Shown here piece by piece: positions 39,300-51,112 of a stretch of 64,000 nucleotides of DNA (position 1 is its first letter; every line of letters starts with the position of its first letter). The stretch is from positions 930,001-994,000 of the forward strand of contig CM067081.1 of the NCBI GenBank assembly GCA_034008185.1. Reading direction: 5' to 3'. This stretch comes from Gorsachius magnificus (taxonomy: Eukaryota; Chordata; Aves; Pelecaniformes; Ardeidae). Position numbers and translations under genes: made by a program. Below the pieces are notes generated by a model. It was not told the DNA's origin. It made no database searches and saw only the letters and a program-made list of their open reading frames with translations.

Positions 39300-41225
39300 T
39301 GTGCCTGTTCAGGGTGCTGCCTGCCCTGGGTGCTGCCTGCCCGGGTGCTGCCTGCTCAGGTCGCTGCCTGCGCTGGGTGCTACCTGCGCTGGGTGCTGCC
39401 TGCTCAGGGTGCTGCCTGCCCTGGGTGCTGCCTGCCCTGGGTGCTGCCTGCTCAGGTGCTGCCTGCCCTGGGTGCTGCCTGCCCTGGGTGCTGCCTGCTC
39501 AGGGCTGCGCATGCTCAGGTCGCTGCCTGCCCTGAGTGCTGCCTGCCCTGGGTGCTGCCTGCCCTGGGTGCTGCCTGCTCAGGTCGCTGCCTGCCCTGGG
39601 TGCTGCCTGCCTTGGGTGCTGCCTGCTCAGGTCACTGCCTGCCCTGGGTGCTGCCTGCTCAGGTCCTGCCTGCCTGGGTGCTGCTCAGCGCTGCCTCTGG
39701 GTGCTGCCTGCTCAGGTGTGCCTGCCTGGCGCTGCCCTGGGTGCTGCTGCTGTCGCTGCCTGCTCAGGTCACTGCCTGCGCTGGGTGCTGCCTGCTCAGG
39801 TCGTGCTGCCTGTGCCCTGCCTGGGTGCTGCCTGCTCAGGTGCTGCTGCCTGGCCTGCCTGGGTGCTGCCTGCTCAGGTCGCTGCCTGCCCTGAGTGCTG
39901 CCTGCCCTGGGTGCTGCCTGCCCTGGTGCCTGCTCAGGTCTGCTGCCCTGGGTGCTGCCTGCCTGGGTGCTGCCTGCTCAGGTGTGCCTGCCTGTGCGCT
40001 GGGTGCGTGCCTGCTCAGTGGCCTAGCTGCCTGCCTCGGTGTGCTGCCTGCCCTGGGTGCTGCCTGCTCAGGTGCTGCCTGCCCTGGTGCTGCCTGCCCT
40101 GGTGCTGCCTGCTCCTGGTGCTGCCTGCCTGGTGCTGCCTGCTCAGGTCGCTGCCTGCCGTGCTGCTGCTAGTGCTGCCTGCCCTGGGTGCTGCCTGCCC
40201 TGGGTGCTGCCTGCTCAGGTCGCGCCTGCCAGTGCTGCCTGCTGGTGCTGCCTGCTCAGGTGCTGCCTGCCTCGGTCGCTGCCTGCCTGGTGCTGCCTGC
40301 TCAGGGTGCTGCCTGCCCTGGTGTCTGCCTGCCTGGGTGCTGCCTGCTCCGGGTCGCTGCCTGCCCTGGGTGCTGCCTGCTCAGGTCACTGCCTGCCTGG
40401 TGCTGCCTGCCTCGGGTGCTGCCTGCCTGGTGCTGCCTGCCCTCTGGTGCTGCCTGCCTCGGGTGCTGCCTGCTCAGGGTCTGCCTGCCTGCCCTGGTGC
40501 TGCCTGCCTGGGTGCTGCCTGCCCTGGGTGCTGCCTGCTCAGGTGCTGCCTGCCTGGTGCTGCCTCTGGGCTGCCTGCCTTGCCTTAGGGTGCTGCCTGC
40601 TCAGGTCGCTGCCTGCCCTGGGTGCTGCCTGCCTGGGTGCTGCTGCCGGTCCTGCGCTAGGGTGCTGCCTGCTCAGGTCGCTGCCTGCGCTGGGTGCTGC
40701 CTGCTCAGGTCGCTGCCTGCCCTGGGTGCTCCTGCCCTGGGTGCTGCCTGCTCAGGTTCGCTGCCTGCCCTGGTGCTGCCTGCCCTGGGTGCTGCCTGCC
40801 CTGGGTACTGCCTGCTCAGGGGTGCTGCCTGCCCTGGGTGCTGCCTGCTCAGGTCGCTGCCCTGGGTACTGCCTGCCTATGGGTGCTGCCTGCTCAGGTC
40901 GCTGCCTGCCCTGGTGCTGCCTGCCCTGGGTGCTGCCTGCTCAGGTCGCTGCCTGCCCTGAGTGCTGCCTGCCCTGGTGCTGCTGCCTGCTCAGGGTGCT
41001 GCCTGCCCTGGGTACTGCCTGCCTTGGGTGCTGCCTGCTCAGGTCGCTGCCTGCCCTGGGTGCTGCCTGCTCGGGGTGCTGCCTGCCTTGGGTGCTGCCT
41101 GCTCGGGGTGCTGCCTGCCCTGGGTGCTGCCTGCTCAGGGTGCTGCCTGCGCTGGGTGCTGCCTGCTCAGGTCGCTGCCTGCCCTGGGTGCTGCCTGCTC
41201 GGGGTGCTGCCTGCTCGGGGTTCAC
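39300..41225. repeat. 1.9-kb minisatellite, ~15-bp unit GGTGCTGCCTGCCCT
   Basis: About 125-130 copies of ggtgctgcctgccct, ggtgctgcctgctca and ggtcgctgcctgccct. The outer parts are regular; the middle (about 39660-40660) carries many single-base gains and losses. The 15-bp period leaves three frames open on + with Cys/Ala/Leu/Pro-rich translations that are not real proteins. Confidence 0.97.
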
Positions 41226-41861
41226 CCTCCTCACCTCGGGTCCCCTAAGGGGGAGCCGGGCAATGCCAGCAGCCCAGTGCGATGCCCAGACCACCCTGTG
41301 GCACCGGGACATGTCCCCTCCATAGCGTCCCCCTCACGCCGTGCCCCCCACGTGTATCCCGCACCCACGGCAGCTCAGCCCCCGTCCCCACGTCCCGCTG
41401 CGGTCTGCTTCCCCCCCCCCCCCCCGCTAATGAACTCAGGGAATTATCAGCTCCCAGATTTACCAGGCGCAGGCACCCTCCGGCAGACTCTAAACCAGTC
41501 ATTATTTCATCAGCCGCCCCATTAAGCTGTCACTGCCTTTTCGCAGCCTCTCTCAAATTTTTCTCCCCCCCCCGCCCCGGCCTTTTCTTTCCCCTCCCGC
41601 CTTTTCCCCATCCCTGGGTTTTGTCACTGGAGCGTGGGGCTGCCTCCCCGCTGGGGCTCCTACCGCAGGGTGACCGGGGACGGAGGATCACCACCCCCCT
41701 CCACTCTCAGTTTACCCATCCATGAAATGGGCTCAAGCTGGGGAAGGATTTGGGGAAACCTGAAAATAAAACCGCCAGCTCTGCTCCCAGCCCTGGCCTG
41801 GGGGGCCTAGGCTCTCCCACCGCCCCCCACAGCTCCCAGCCCAGCCAGAGTGGTGGGAAGA
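41226..41861. other. Intergenic with AT-richer patch 41425-41545
   Basis: Includes ctaatgaactcagggaattatc and agtcattatttcatcagc. The patch is unique sequence and a candidate conserved element; no gene seen. Confidence 0.4.
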
Positions 41862-42335
41862 GGCTCCCGATGGCTGGGAAGGGGCTCCCGATGGTGGGGA
41901 AGGGGCTCCCGATGGTGGGGAAGGGGCTCCGATGGGGGGAAGGGGCTCCGGGGGATGGCTGGGAAGGGGCTCCCAATTGTGGGGAGGGGCTCCGATGGTG
42001 GGGAAGGGGCTCCCAATGGGGAAGGGGCTCACGATGGTGGGGAAGGGGCTCACGATGGTGGGGAAGTGGCTCCCGATGGCGGGGAAGGGGTTCCCACTTG
42101 TGGGGAAGGGGCTCCCGATGGCGGGGAAGGGGCTCCCAATGGGGAAGGGGCTCCCAATTGTGGGGAAGGGGCTCCCGATGGTGGGGAAGGGGCTCCCGAT
42201 GGTGGGAAGGGGCTCCCAATGTGGGGAAGGGGCTCCCGATGGTGGGGAAGGGGCTCCCAATGGGGAAGGGGCTCCCGATGGTGGGGAAGGGGCTCCCAAT
42301 TGTGGGGAAGGGGCTCCTGATGGTGGGGAGGGGTC
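41862..42335. repeat. Intergenic minisatellite, 20-21-bp unit
   Basis: About 23 copies of gatggtggggaaggggctcc and variants (aattgtgggg, aatggggaa). G-rich on +. Confidence 0.95.
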
Positions 42336-43740
42336 CGGAGCCGCTCGGAGGGTTGGGGCAGGGGAAGGACCCCGCTGCCTGCAGCCGTTTCTCTGTGTCC
42401 CCCCCCCGCTCCCTCCCGCTCCCCGCGCTCCCCTCCTCCCTCCCCGGCAGCCGCCCACTCGCCGCTCCTGGCTTAATAGGAAAAATAAAGGGAATTTCGA
42501 TAACTAAATAAATGTCGCACGGGCTCGGGGGGGAAGGGGGTGCAGAGGTGGGGTCCCGTGGGATGGGGGGGGGGGGAGGATCCACCTCTGGAGCTGCCAG
42601 CAGCGCCGGGGGGCTCCGTGCCGAGCGCCGGCGATGGGGAGACGGGGAAGGGGGGGTTTGGGGGGGGGGGCGGCTGCTGGGCAAGGGGAGTCGTGGCCAA
42701 GGCCGGGGCCGGGGGGGGGGGGGGCCGGGTTTCCCTTGGGGGCCGGGGCCGCCCCCGGGGACCCCGGGGCTCCGGTGATGCTGGGGGGCATCCAGGGCAC
42801 ACGCGGGGGTCCGGCACCCGGGGAAGGACGCCCCGGTGTCCCCTCTGCGGCCGAGCAGCCGGGTTTCCAGGGGGGGTGCCTTGGGGGGGGGGGGGGGCGG
42901 GGGGCACCGGTGCTGCCGCTATTCCGGGCACGGCAGCCTGATTTCGGCAAAGCCCTGGGGTGCTGGCACAGGCCCCCAGCGCACCTCGCAGCGGCGCGGG
43001 GCTGTTTTTTTGCCACCTTCGCCGCCCCGGAGCTGGGGCTGTGGTTCTCCATGACGCTGACACCAATTTGCATTTATTTAAAAATAACAGAGCTTTCAGT
43101 TTGGCCCTTGGCATCGCCGCCCGCCCCGCGGCCACGCTCCGGGCTTGTCAGCCTGGAGAATTCCCTGCTCCGTCCCCATCTGGGGCTGGGCATGGAGCTG
43201 GGACCAGCGCCGAGGAAGCAGGATGGGCTCCCCGGGGACACGTGTGCCGTCTGGGACATGCATCTATCTATACATATATATATATAATTGCTGACTCAGC
43301 GTGGCCCCGGGCTGCTGGGTCGAGCCCGCAGCCAGACCTCGTTTGCATCCCTGGAGGAGCAGGCACGGCTCTGCTTCTCCACCCACGGAGCTGGGGGTCA
43401 CCGGGACACAAAACCCCCCGTTTCCCCTTCTCCGTCCCCTGGGAGGCTCCTGGGGGGGACAGAGTGGGAGGACAGGCTGGAGAGGTGGGGGCATGTGAAC
43501 CTCGGGGGTTCAACAAGGCCAAGTGAAGGCCGCGGGGGGGGGGCACCCCGGTACCCACACGGGCTGGGGGTGAAGGGATGGGGAGCAGCCCTGCCCAGAG
43601 GGGCTTGGGGGTGCTGGGGGATGAAAAGCTGGACATGAGCCGGCCATGGGCGCTGGCAGCCCAGAAGCCAACCCTGCCCTGGGCTGCATCCCCAGCAGCG
43701 TGGCCAGCGGGGCGAGGGAGGGGATTGTGCCCCTCGCAGG
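42336..43740. other. Intergenic with AT-rich motif patches
   Basis: AT-richer segments at about 42468-42512 and 43055-43110, plus a short tatata run at 43273-43287, set in GC-rich sequence. No coding exon recognised. Confidence 0.45.
43060..43105. promoter_or_regulatory. Octamer and MEF2-like motif cluster
   Basis: ATTTGCAT (POU octamer) at 43066-43073 is followed 4 bases later by TTAAAAATAA (fits the MEF2 consensus) at 43078-43087. The patch is unique and AT-rich in a GC-rich background, compatible with an enhancer. Confidence 0.35.
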
Positions 43741-44248
43741 AGGACATGGAGCTGTTGGAGCGGGGCCAGGGAGGGCTACTAAAATGCTCCGAGGGGCCAC
43801 TAAAATGCTCCGAGGGCTGGAGCCCCTCTGCTCTGAGGCCAGGCTGGGAGAGTTGGGGGTGCTCAGCCTGGAGCAGAGGAGGCTGCGGGCAGAGCTGAGT
43901 GCGGCCGCTCAGGGCTTCAAGGGGGCCCAGAGGAAAGGGGGGGACAAGCTTTTTAGTAGGGCCAGCTGGGACAGGACAAGGGGGGATGGCTTTAAGCTAA
44001 ACCAGGGGAGGTTTAGACTGGATCTAAGGGAGAAATTCTTTCCAGTGAGGGTGGTGAAACCCTGGCAGGGGTTGCCCAGAGAGGGGGTGGAGGCCCCATC
44101 CCTGGGACCATTCCAGGCCAGGTTGGCCGGGGCTGTGAGCAACCTGATGTGGTTCAAGGTGTCCCTGCTGCTGCAGGGGGGTTGGGCTGGGTGACCTCTA
44201 GGGGGCCCTTCCCACCCAAAACATTCTATGATTCTGTGATTCTATGAC
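43741..44248 (+). mobile_element. CR1 LINE 3' end, ~500 bp, + strand
   Basis: A 5'-truncated CR1 copy. Recognisable words are gagttgggggtgctcagcct, ggagaaattctttccagtga, ggttgcccagag and the terminal attctatgattctgtgattc tail. Internal words follow the avian CR1 consensus order as I remember it. Non-coding remnant. Confidence 0.95.
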
Positions 44249-45388
44249 CTGGCGCTGCAGAGGAGTGTGCCCAACCCCCCCCTCCCCCCCCCCCAAAAAA
44301 AGCACGCACACGCATGTGCACGAGCTCCCTGATAGCACGGGCTGCTTGCTCCAAGCCGGCACACACGGATCTGCCCACGCGCGGGCGATGCCACGCAGAG
44401 CGTGGGGCACGGGAGCAAACGGGGGGTGCATGCCCCTGCCCGTGCCCATGCCCCACGGGTTCCCTCACCCACGCGTGCGTGGCCCAATAAATGCCCGGGC
44501 GAGGAGCAGCCCCGCGCCCACGGAGCAAACCCGCCCCGCTTCCCGCTTTGCTGCCCGCCGGGATGAACCCGCTTTGCTGCGCTTCACGCCAAGAAGCGTC
44601 GCGCGTCACCGGCACGCGGCAGCGTCCAGCCCTTGGCCGTAAGGGAAAAGAAGCCAAAAAAGAGGAAAACCTTAAAAACCAGAGGGACTTGCTCATGTAA
44701 ATATATATATATATATATATATAAAAAAATAAAAAAAAAGCTCTTTGAGGAGAATCGCTTTAAATTGGCTATTTATCGGCGCAGCATCCCGCCGGGAGGT
44801 TTCCATGGCTACCTGCGAGCCCTGGCAGCCCGCTGCTGGGGCGGCAGCGTGCCAGCCCCACGTGCCACGGCGCCTGTCCCCACGGTCCCGCCGGTGACAA
44901 ACCTTGGCGCTGCGCTGGCACCCGCTGCTGCGGCAAACCCCAGTGCCCCCAGTGCCCGCCTGGGGAGATGCCACCAGGCATCCCAAGGGATGGGAGGCTG
45001 GCAAGGGGAAGGGGGGTGCCCTGGCAGAGCCCCCCATGCGCTGGTGCGGCTGCAGCAGGATGCGGTGCCCCCGGGGGCAGGGGGTGGCCAGGGGACAGGG
45101 TTAACCCCACTGACTCCCCTGTCCCTTGGGAAGGGACCGTCCAGGCACGGCTTCCACCCCTGAGTCGCCGTTTGCTGGGTGATGTGAAACCCCGCAGCAA
45201 TGGCCCGCGGCTCGGTGCACCGGGGTGCAGAGCCGGGGCTGGGCACTGCGGGATGCGCTGCACGTCCACGTCCCTGCTCCAAGCCCTGGAAGAAGGGGCA
45301 GCTGCGTGGGCTGCACGGCCATCGCATCCCAGGGCTCCGGTGACCCCCCCCAGAGCCCCGCGTCCAGCTCGGGGGTCCCCAGCGCAGG
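44249..45388. other. Between two CR1 copies, with AT microsatellite
   Basis: An (AT)n run at about 44699-44721 is followed by A-rich sequence. AATAAA near 44486 is without a linked gene. Nothing else recognised. Confidence 0.5.
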
Positions 45389-45872
45389 ACAGACAGGGAC
45401 CTGCTGGAGCGGGGCCAGAGGAGGCCACGGGAATGGTCCCAGGGCTGGAGCCCCTCTGCCTGGGCCAGGCTGGGAGAGTTGGGGGTGCTCAGCCTGGAGC
45501 AGAGGAGGCTGCGGGCAGAGCTGAGTGCAGCCTTTTGGTACTTAAAGGGGGCCCAGAGGAAAGGGGGGGACAATCTTGTTAGCACGGCCTGTAGCAACAG
45601 GACAAGGGGGGATGGCTTTAAACTGAAGGAGGGGGGATCCAGGCTGGGCATGAGGAAGAAATTCTTTACACTGAGGGCGGTGAGACCCTGGCCCAGGTTG
45701 CCCAGAGCGGTGGTGGCTGCCCCATCCCTGGACACATCCCAGGTCAGGTTGGACGGGGCTGTGAGCAACCTGATGCGGTTGGAGATGTCCCTGCCCATGG
45801 CCGGGGTTGGGCTGGATGAGCTTTGACAGCCCCTTCCCACCCAAACCCTTCTGTGATTCTGTGATCCTGGGT
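45389..45872 (+). mobile_element. Second CR1 LINE 3' end, + strand
   Basis: The same CR1 3' region as the copy at 43.7-44.2 kb, in the same orientation, with cctgctggagcggggccaga, gaagaaattctttacactga and the tail ttctgtgattctgtgatcct. It differs at many positions, so it is a separate insertion rather than a recent duplication. Confidence 0.95.
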
Positions 45873-47854
45873 GATCCTGGTTGCTTCCACAGGGATCTCG
45901 CTGCTGGGAGCTCGTTTGCAGCGTAGTGGGGGGGACGCTCCAGGGATGTGCTCATCACTCCCGCAGCCCAGGCGGTCACAGAGTCCTCCCACAGCCCCTG
46001 GAAACCTCAGCCCTGCTTTTCCCCACCTCAATAACCGCTGGAGCACGAGAGGGAGCGGGGCTGTCACCCAGGGGGGGCCACACTTTGGCCTCCCTGTGGG
46101 GGCTGAGCACTCTCCTCCCTGCTCGCAGGCTGCAGTTCGAGGGGGACGGATCGGAAAGCGGACCCTGGGAGAGCGGCTTGCGGTGCCTGGCGCAGTGGGG
46201 ATGCTCCTGGTGGCTTCAGGGGGATGATGGAGCAAGCGGGTCCCCCGGCTCGGCGCTGGCTTGGGCGGGCTTTGGGGCTGGGGACGCTGCCAGGGTGGGG
46301 GGGACATTTCCCAGACCCCGCTGGAGCGAAGGGCTGGATGTCCCAACCCCCAGGGGGTGGTTTAGCCCCCCGGCCCCCGAGGACCATCCCAAAGGCAGCC
46401 CCTGGGGCCCCCCCCCCCCCCGGCGCAGAGGGTGGTGGGGCAGGGGACAGCGAGCAAACCCATTCCCGAGTGCGTGGGTGCCACCGACCCCGCGCCCCCC
46501 CCGGGGGCTTGTTCCACGACAAGACGCTTATCGGCAGGGCTCCGTGTAGCGCGGCGCAGCAGCAGCACCCAGCAAAAGCCCCCACCGCCGCCGCCTGGCA
46601 TCGGGCTTGTGTGACCCATCGCTGCCTTCTGCACGTTGTTTAATCCCACGTTTAATCCCACATTTAATCCCACATTTAATCCCTTGCCGCTCCCTTCGTG
46701 GGAGCCAACCCACGTGTGAAGGGGGCGGGCAGCAGTGCCGCTGATTTCCACAGCCCAGCGCCTGGCCGGGGTTATTTAATTTGATTTTTTCCTCCCCCCT
46801 GATTTCCCCCGCTGTGCTTTTTAAGCCCTTGGGTTTTTTTTCCCAGTGCACGGATGGGGCCGTGAGGAGGGAGAAGCTCACGGGCCCCATCCTGCACCCT
46901 GGGTGCACCCAGGGAGGTGCCAAGGGGATGCTGAGGGTGCTGGGACACCCCTCGCCCGCAGTGCAGAGCCCCGTCCTCCTCCTCCCGTGTCCCCGGGGCT
47001 GCCTGGTCCCAGCCCTGTCCCCTGTCCCCAGCCTCATCTGCCACCCCCCTCTGGGCAGGGGGTATTTGGAGGAGAGGAAAAGCCCCCCCCATCACCCCCA
47101 AACCAGGGGAGGGACCCCCACCTCTGGGTGATGGGCAGGGGGCCAGCAGGGATTCGGGACCTCTGGGCTCAGCCCGCACCCCAGTGCCACCCCAGGACTG
47201 GGTCACAGCAATGTGAGAGCTGGGAAGGGGCTGGGGGTGGGGGCAAGAAGGATCGCCAGAACCTCAGAGAGCTTCAGGATGGGGAACCGGTGGAGGGGGG
47301 CAGAGCTGGGGGGGGGTCCATGGGGGCTGCGGGGGTGGTGCCGGGACCCGTGGTGCCTGGGAGGAGGCTGGGAGCACCCTGTGAGCAACCTGATGATTCC
47401 CGATGATTCCCATGGGTCTGATCCTGCTGAAATTCCTGTTCCCCACTGCCCGTACGATGGGTGCCACCCCCCAGCACGGCCTGGGGATGGGACGGGATTG
47501 GCACTGCGGGGATTTTGCTCCAGACTTTGGTCTTGGGGACACATCGGACCGGGGGACGCGGGAGGCGTTTGCTGGGCGAGGAAAGCGGAGGTTGGAAAGG
47601 GGGGGCAGGGGGTCCCCCCAGCCCCTCACCAGCCACGAGCGCTGTGTCTGCCCGGGCCAGCGCTGGGTCAGGGCACCCGTGTGAGGCCCTCGGTGGGTCC
47701 CTGTCCCCTGCCCGCACCCCAGCTGACGCCGGCAGAGCCTGGGGGGCAGGTCCAGTGACGAGGGCTGGATGTGGCCCCTGCCACCCCCGGGAGCTGGGGG
47801 CTGCTGAGACCAGCCTGCAAGGGTGGGAAACCCGCCGGGAGAGGCCGGCTGACT
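45873..47854. other. Intergenic, mostly unique
   Basis: Contains a 12-bp repeat (taatcccacgtt, 4 copies, 46642-46684) and an AT-richer patch at 46770-46845. A gtgagcaacctgatg phrase at 47380 resembles CR1 but is too short to call. Confidence 0.5.
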
Positions 47855-48122
47855 TGGACCCCTTCCCCTTCTCCTTCCCCTTCCCCTTCCCTTTTCCCTT
47901 CCTCTTTCCCTTTCCCTTTCCCTTTCCCTTTCCCTTTCCCTTTCCCTTTCCCCTTCCCCTTCCCTTTTCCATTTCCCTTTTCCCTTCCCCTTCCCCTTCC
48001 CCTTTCCCTTTCCCTTTCCCCTTCCTCCTTTCCCTTTCCCTTTCCCTTTCCCTTTTGCCTTTCCTTTTCCCTTATCCTTCCCTGCCCCTGCCCCTTCCCC
48101 TTTCCTTTCCCCTTCCCCTTCC
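47855..48122. repeat. Polypyrimidine tract, ~265 bp, (TTTCCC)n/(CCTTCC)n
   Basis: Uninterrupted C/T on + apart from a few bases, with mirror-symmetric 5-6-bp units. It can form triplex H-DNA and gives a lysine/glycine-rich artefact frame on the minus strand. Confidence 0.95.
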
Positions 48123-48837
48123 GGTGCCGGTGGGGCTGGGGGTACCGAGAGCCCCCCCAGCACCCCCCATGCCCCTTTGCTCCTGCTTGCTTTCAGGGAA
48201 GGCAGCCGGCTTGGGCGCGGGGTGGCAGAGCCGGCAGCGCCCCCCCCCCCCCCCCGCAGCATCTTCCCCGCCGCAGGGACCGGGATGCGGTGGGATGCTG
48301 CACCCCCCCCCGCCCCAAACACCCTGCAAACAGCCCCTGGGGACCCCCGTCCCTGCCCCAAAATACCTGGGGGGCTTCTCCCCGCTCTGCCCCCACTGTT
48401 GTACCTGCCGGCATGGGAAATCATTTTCCCCATCATCGAGGATTTCTTTCCCTTTGGATTTTGCTTGAGCACAGCCTGTACCGACCTTGCGACGCAGAGA
48501 AGGCTCCGGCTTCCTCCGGGGGTTCCTTTCTGTTCTTCTTCCATTCCCAGGACAAATACCAGCGAAAATGGAAAAGCTTTTCTCCATTCCCCCATTTTCT
48601 TCCCTTCCTGGAAGGGTTTTTGAGCATCCTGGGGAAAATGGCGGAAAAAGCAGGGAAAGGGGGAAAAAGCCCTGGCTGGCTGAGGCTGAACCCCCTCGCG
48701 GGCGTTTCAGCAGGCGTGACAGGACTGGCGCTTCCTTGGGTGGGAATCCCGACGATATTGCCCATGTCCCGTCGGGCTGTGTCCGTACCGGGCCGTGCGG
48801 GGCTCGTGCGCACGCCGAGCCGAAGCACCGGGGCTTG
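48123..48837. other. Intergenic unique DNA
   Basis: No gene or mobile element seen; 48400-48660 is less GC-rich than the surroundings. Confidence 0.4.
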
Positions 48838-49008
48838 TAGACTCAGAATCACTTTGGTTGGAAAAGCCCTTTAAGATCATCGAGTCCAACCGTTAACCTA
48901 CCCCTGCCATCCCACCCCCAAACCCTGGCCCTCAGCACCTCATCGATCCTTCTTTGAAATCCCTCCAGGGATGAGGACTCGACCACCTCCCTGGGCTTCC
49001 CTGCGTTC
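48838..49008 (-). mobile_element. CR1 LINE fragment, minus strand, different subfamily
   Basis: It begins cagaatcactttggttggaa, then gatcatcgagtccaaccgtt and ccctccagggatgaggactc. Read on the minus strand it is a CR1 3' end. The gttaacctacccctgccatc phrase marks a subfamily different from the copies at 43.7 and 45.4 kb. Confidence 0.88.
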
Positions 49009-49934
49009 CTCCCCGCTTGCCCTGGCTGGGGGCTCGGGGTGGGGGAGGGCGGGCGGTGGGGCAGCGGGCTCTGCTGGGGCGGCGGGCGATGCGCCTTGCG
49101 AGGATGCATTTCGGTGCAGGAGCAAAAGCTGGGGCTGCAAACTGACCTGCGTGGAGCTCCCAAGCCCGGTGCTCTGCTCCCCTGCCCGCGGGGGCCGTCC
49201 CTTGCCCCCAGCACCCCCAGCACCCCCAGCACCCCCAGCATTCAGCCCCTACCTCCTCCCAGCCTGGCCATGGCCCCGGTGTTTATTCGGGGTGCACGGG
49301 GCGGTGGATGCAAGGGCTGCTTGGCAGGCGGCCGCAAAGGAACCCCGGGAGTAGGAAAGTGGAGCGTGGCTGGATCCCCAGGCTTATCCCAGGATGCTGG
49401 GCTGAGCTGCTGGGGTACCCCTGGAGGAAGCCCTGCTTGCAAATCGCTCTCCGGAAGGCCGCAGCTCTGAGCGCGGGGCGGCAGCGATGCCGAGCCCTTT
49501 TGTAGGGAAGGGATCAGCAGAGCAAATTGCTTTCTATCAGCAAATACATCTCCATTAGCAGCGGAATTGCTCTTCTGCACAATGAGCGCTCGAGGACAAT
49601 GCGCGCCCGTTCGGCGCTCAGGACATTCAATCCCGTAGCTAAGGAGGCTCTGCAGCAGCCGAAAGCGAGCCGTGTTTTGTAGGCGCGCCGCAGACCTTGG
49701 TCCGGGGGCACGGAACCGTAACGATGCCTTCGAAACACCGGCGGCGCCTCATCTTCCTGGCAGTAACTGAAGAGGCACAGCCCCGGTCGGCGCCAGCAGC
49801 GAGGATCGCCGAGAGCTCCGCAGAAAGGGCGCTGGCGTCCGAGGGTGGACCACATGGAGGAGCAAGAGGGGTTTGTAAGGAGAGGCCATGTCGGACCCTC
49901 CTGGACCCTCTCCCTTCGGCTGGGGGGTTGGGGT
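49009..49934. other. Intergenic with AT-richer patch 49500-49690
   Basis: cagcaccccc repeats at 49207-49240. 49500-49690 is unique, balanced in composition (ctttctatcagcaaatacat, ctccattagcagcggaattg) and could be a conserved element. Confidence 0.4.
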
Positions 49935-50292
49935 AAGGTGCACCCCTTGGATGCACCCCTTGGACACACCCCTTGGACGCACCCTTTGGATGTACCCTTT
50001 GGATGTACCCTTTGGTGCACCCCTTGCATTCACCTCTTGGATGCACCCCTTCGATGCACCCCTTGGATGCACCTCTTAGATGCACCCTTTGGACACACCC
50101 CTTGTATGCACCCCTTGGACGCACCCTTTGGATGCACCCTTTGGACACACCCCTTGTATGCACCCCTTGGATGCACCCTTTGGTGCACCCCTTACATTCA
50201 CCTCTTGGATGCACCCCTTTGATGCACCCCTTGGATGCACCTCTTGGGTGCACCCTTTGGATGGACCCCTTGGACACACCCCTTGGATGCAT
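49935..50292. repeat. 15-bp tandem repeat CACCCCTTGGATG
   Basis: Twenty-three or so units of gcaccccttggatgc / gcaccctttggacac. A block of about 75-80 bp repeats in order within the array. Confidence 0.94.
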
Positions 50293-50884
50293 CTGGAGGA
50301 AGTCTCTCAGCGGATCTTGCTGGCCGTCACCAGGGCCTCGCTCCTGCACCATAGGCCAGGTCCGAGGTCCCTGCCTGCCCTTGGGTCGCCCACCCCATGG
50401 AGCTCCAGCAGTTGGGCTCAGCACCAGCTCCATGGGGGGCTGAGCCCCACAGGACCTTGGTGGGTGCAGGGCAGTGGAGGAGGTGGAGGTGGCCTCGGGT
50501 GGTGGAGGGCTTGGAGGGTGCTGCGTTCCTAATGCCGGGGTCCTAAGGTGGGCTGGGGGTCATGAGCATCCCACGGAGAAGCTTGGGTGGGCGCCCACAG
50601 CGAGCACAGCTGTTTGCACCGGGCGGCTGGAGAAGCCTTTCCCCTGCCGGCCAGTGGAAGAGGTGTCCCAGAGAGGCCGTGTGGCCTCCACCCGTGGGGC
50701 CGGAGCAGCTGAAGCCCTTGCCCTGAGCCACCCTTGAGCAGGAGGTGGGACCTGAAGTCCCTGTCCCGCAGCAGCCCCGTCCGCCTGGGGCCATCGCGGC
50801 CATGGGAGGGGACAGGCCACCGCAGCCAGCACCCGCACCGCCTCGCCCGGGCACATCCCTGCTGCTCCCTGCGTGGGGAGGGGC
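50293..50884. other. Intergenic unique DNA
   Basis: Nothing recognised. Confidence 0.4.
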
Positions 50885-51112
50885 CACCCAGTGACACCCA
50901 CTCAGCAACACCCACCCAGCCATGCCCACCCAGTGACGCTCACCCAGTGACACCCACCCGGTGATGTCCACCCAGCGACACCCACCCAGCGATGCCCACC
51001 CAGTGACACCCACCCAGCGACACCCACCCAGTGACACCCACCCAGCCATGCCCACCCAGTGACACCCACCCAACGATACCCACCCAGTGACACCCACCCG
51101 GTGCCCACACTC
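50885..51112. repeat. 15-bp tandem repeat CACCCACCCAGTGACA
   Basis: About fifteen units of cacccacccagtgac / cacccagccatgccc. C/A-rich on +. Confidence 0.92.

Noticed and set aside
39030..41325. Cysteine/alanine/leucine-rich open frames of 250-430 codons resembling a keratin-associated or metallothionein-like protein
   Set aside because: They are the translation of a 15-bp tandem repeat in all three + frames, with no promoter, start context or splice structure.
44484..44492. AATAAA as a poly(A) signal of a gene between the CR1 copies
   Set aside because: No coding sequence or splice structure lies upstream; isolated hexamers are expected by chance.
43741..45872. The two + strand CR1 copies as a recent segmental duplication
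   Set aside because: They differ at many positions and have different flanks and tails, so independent insertions fit better.
47264..48595. Lysine/glycine-rich minus-strand open frame
   Set aside because: Encoded by the polypurine strand of a simple repeat.
49755..51110. Direct repeats with near-constant spacing suggesting a CRISPR-like array
   Set aside because: Units are contiguous degenerate 15-bp tandem repeats without unique spacers, and the DNA is vertebrate.
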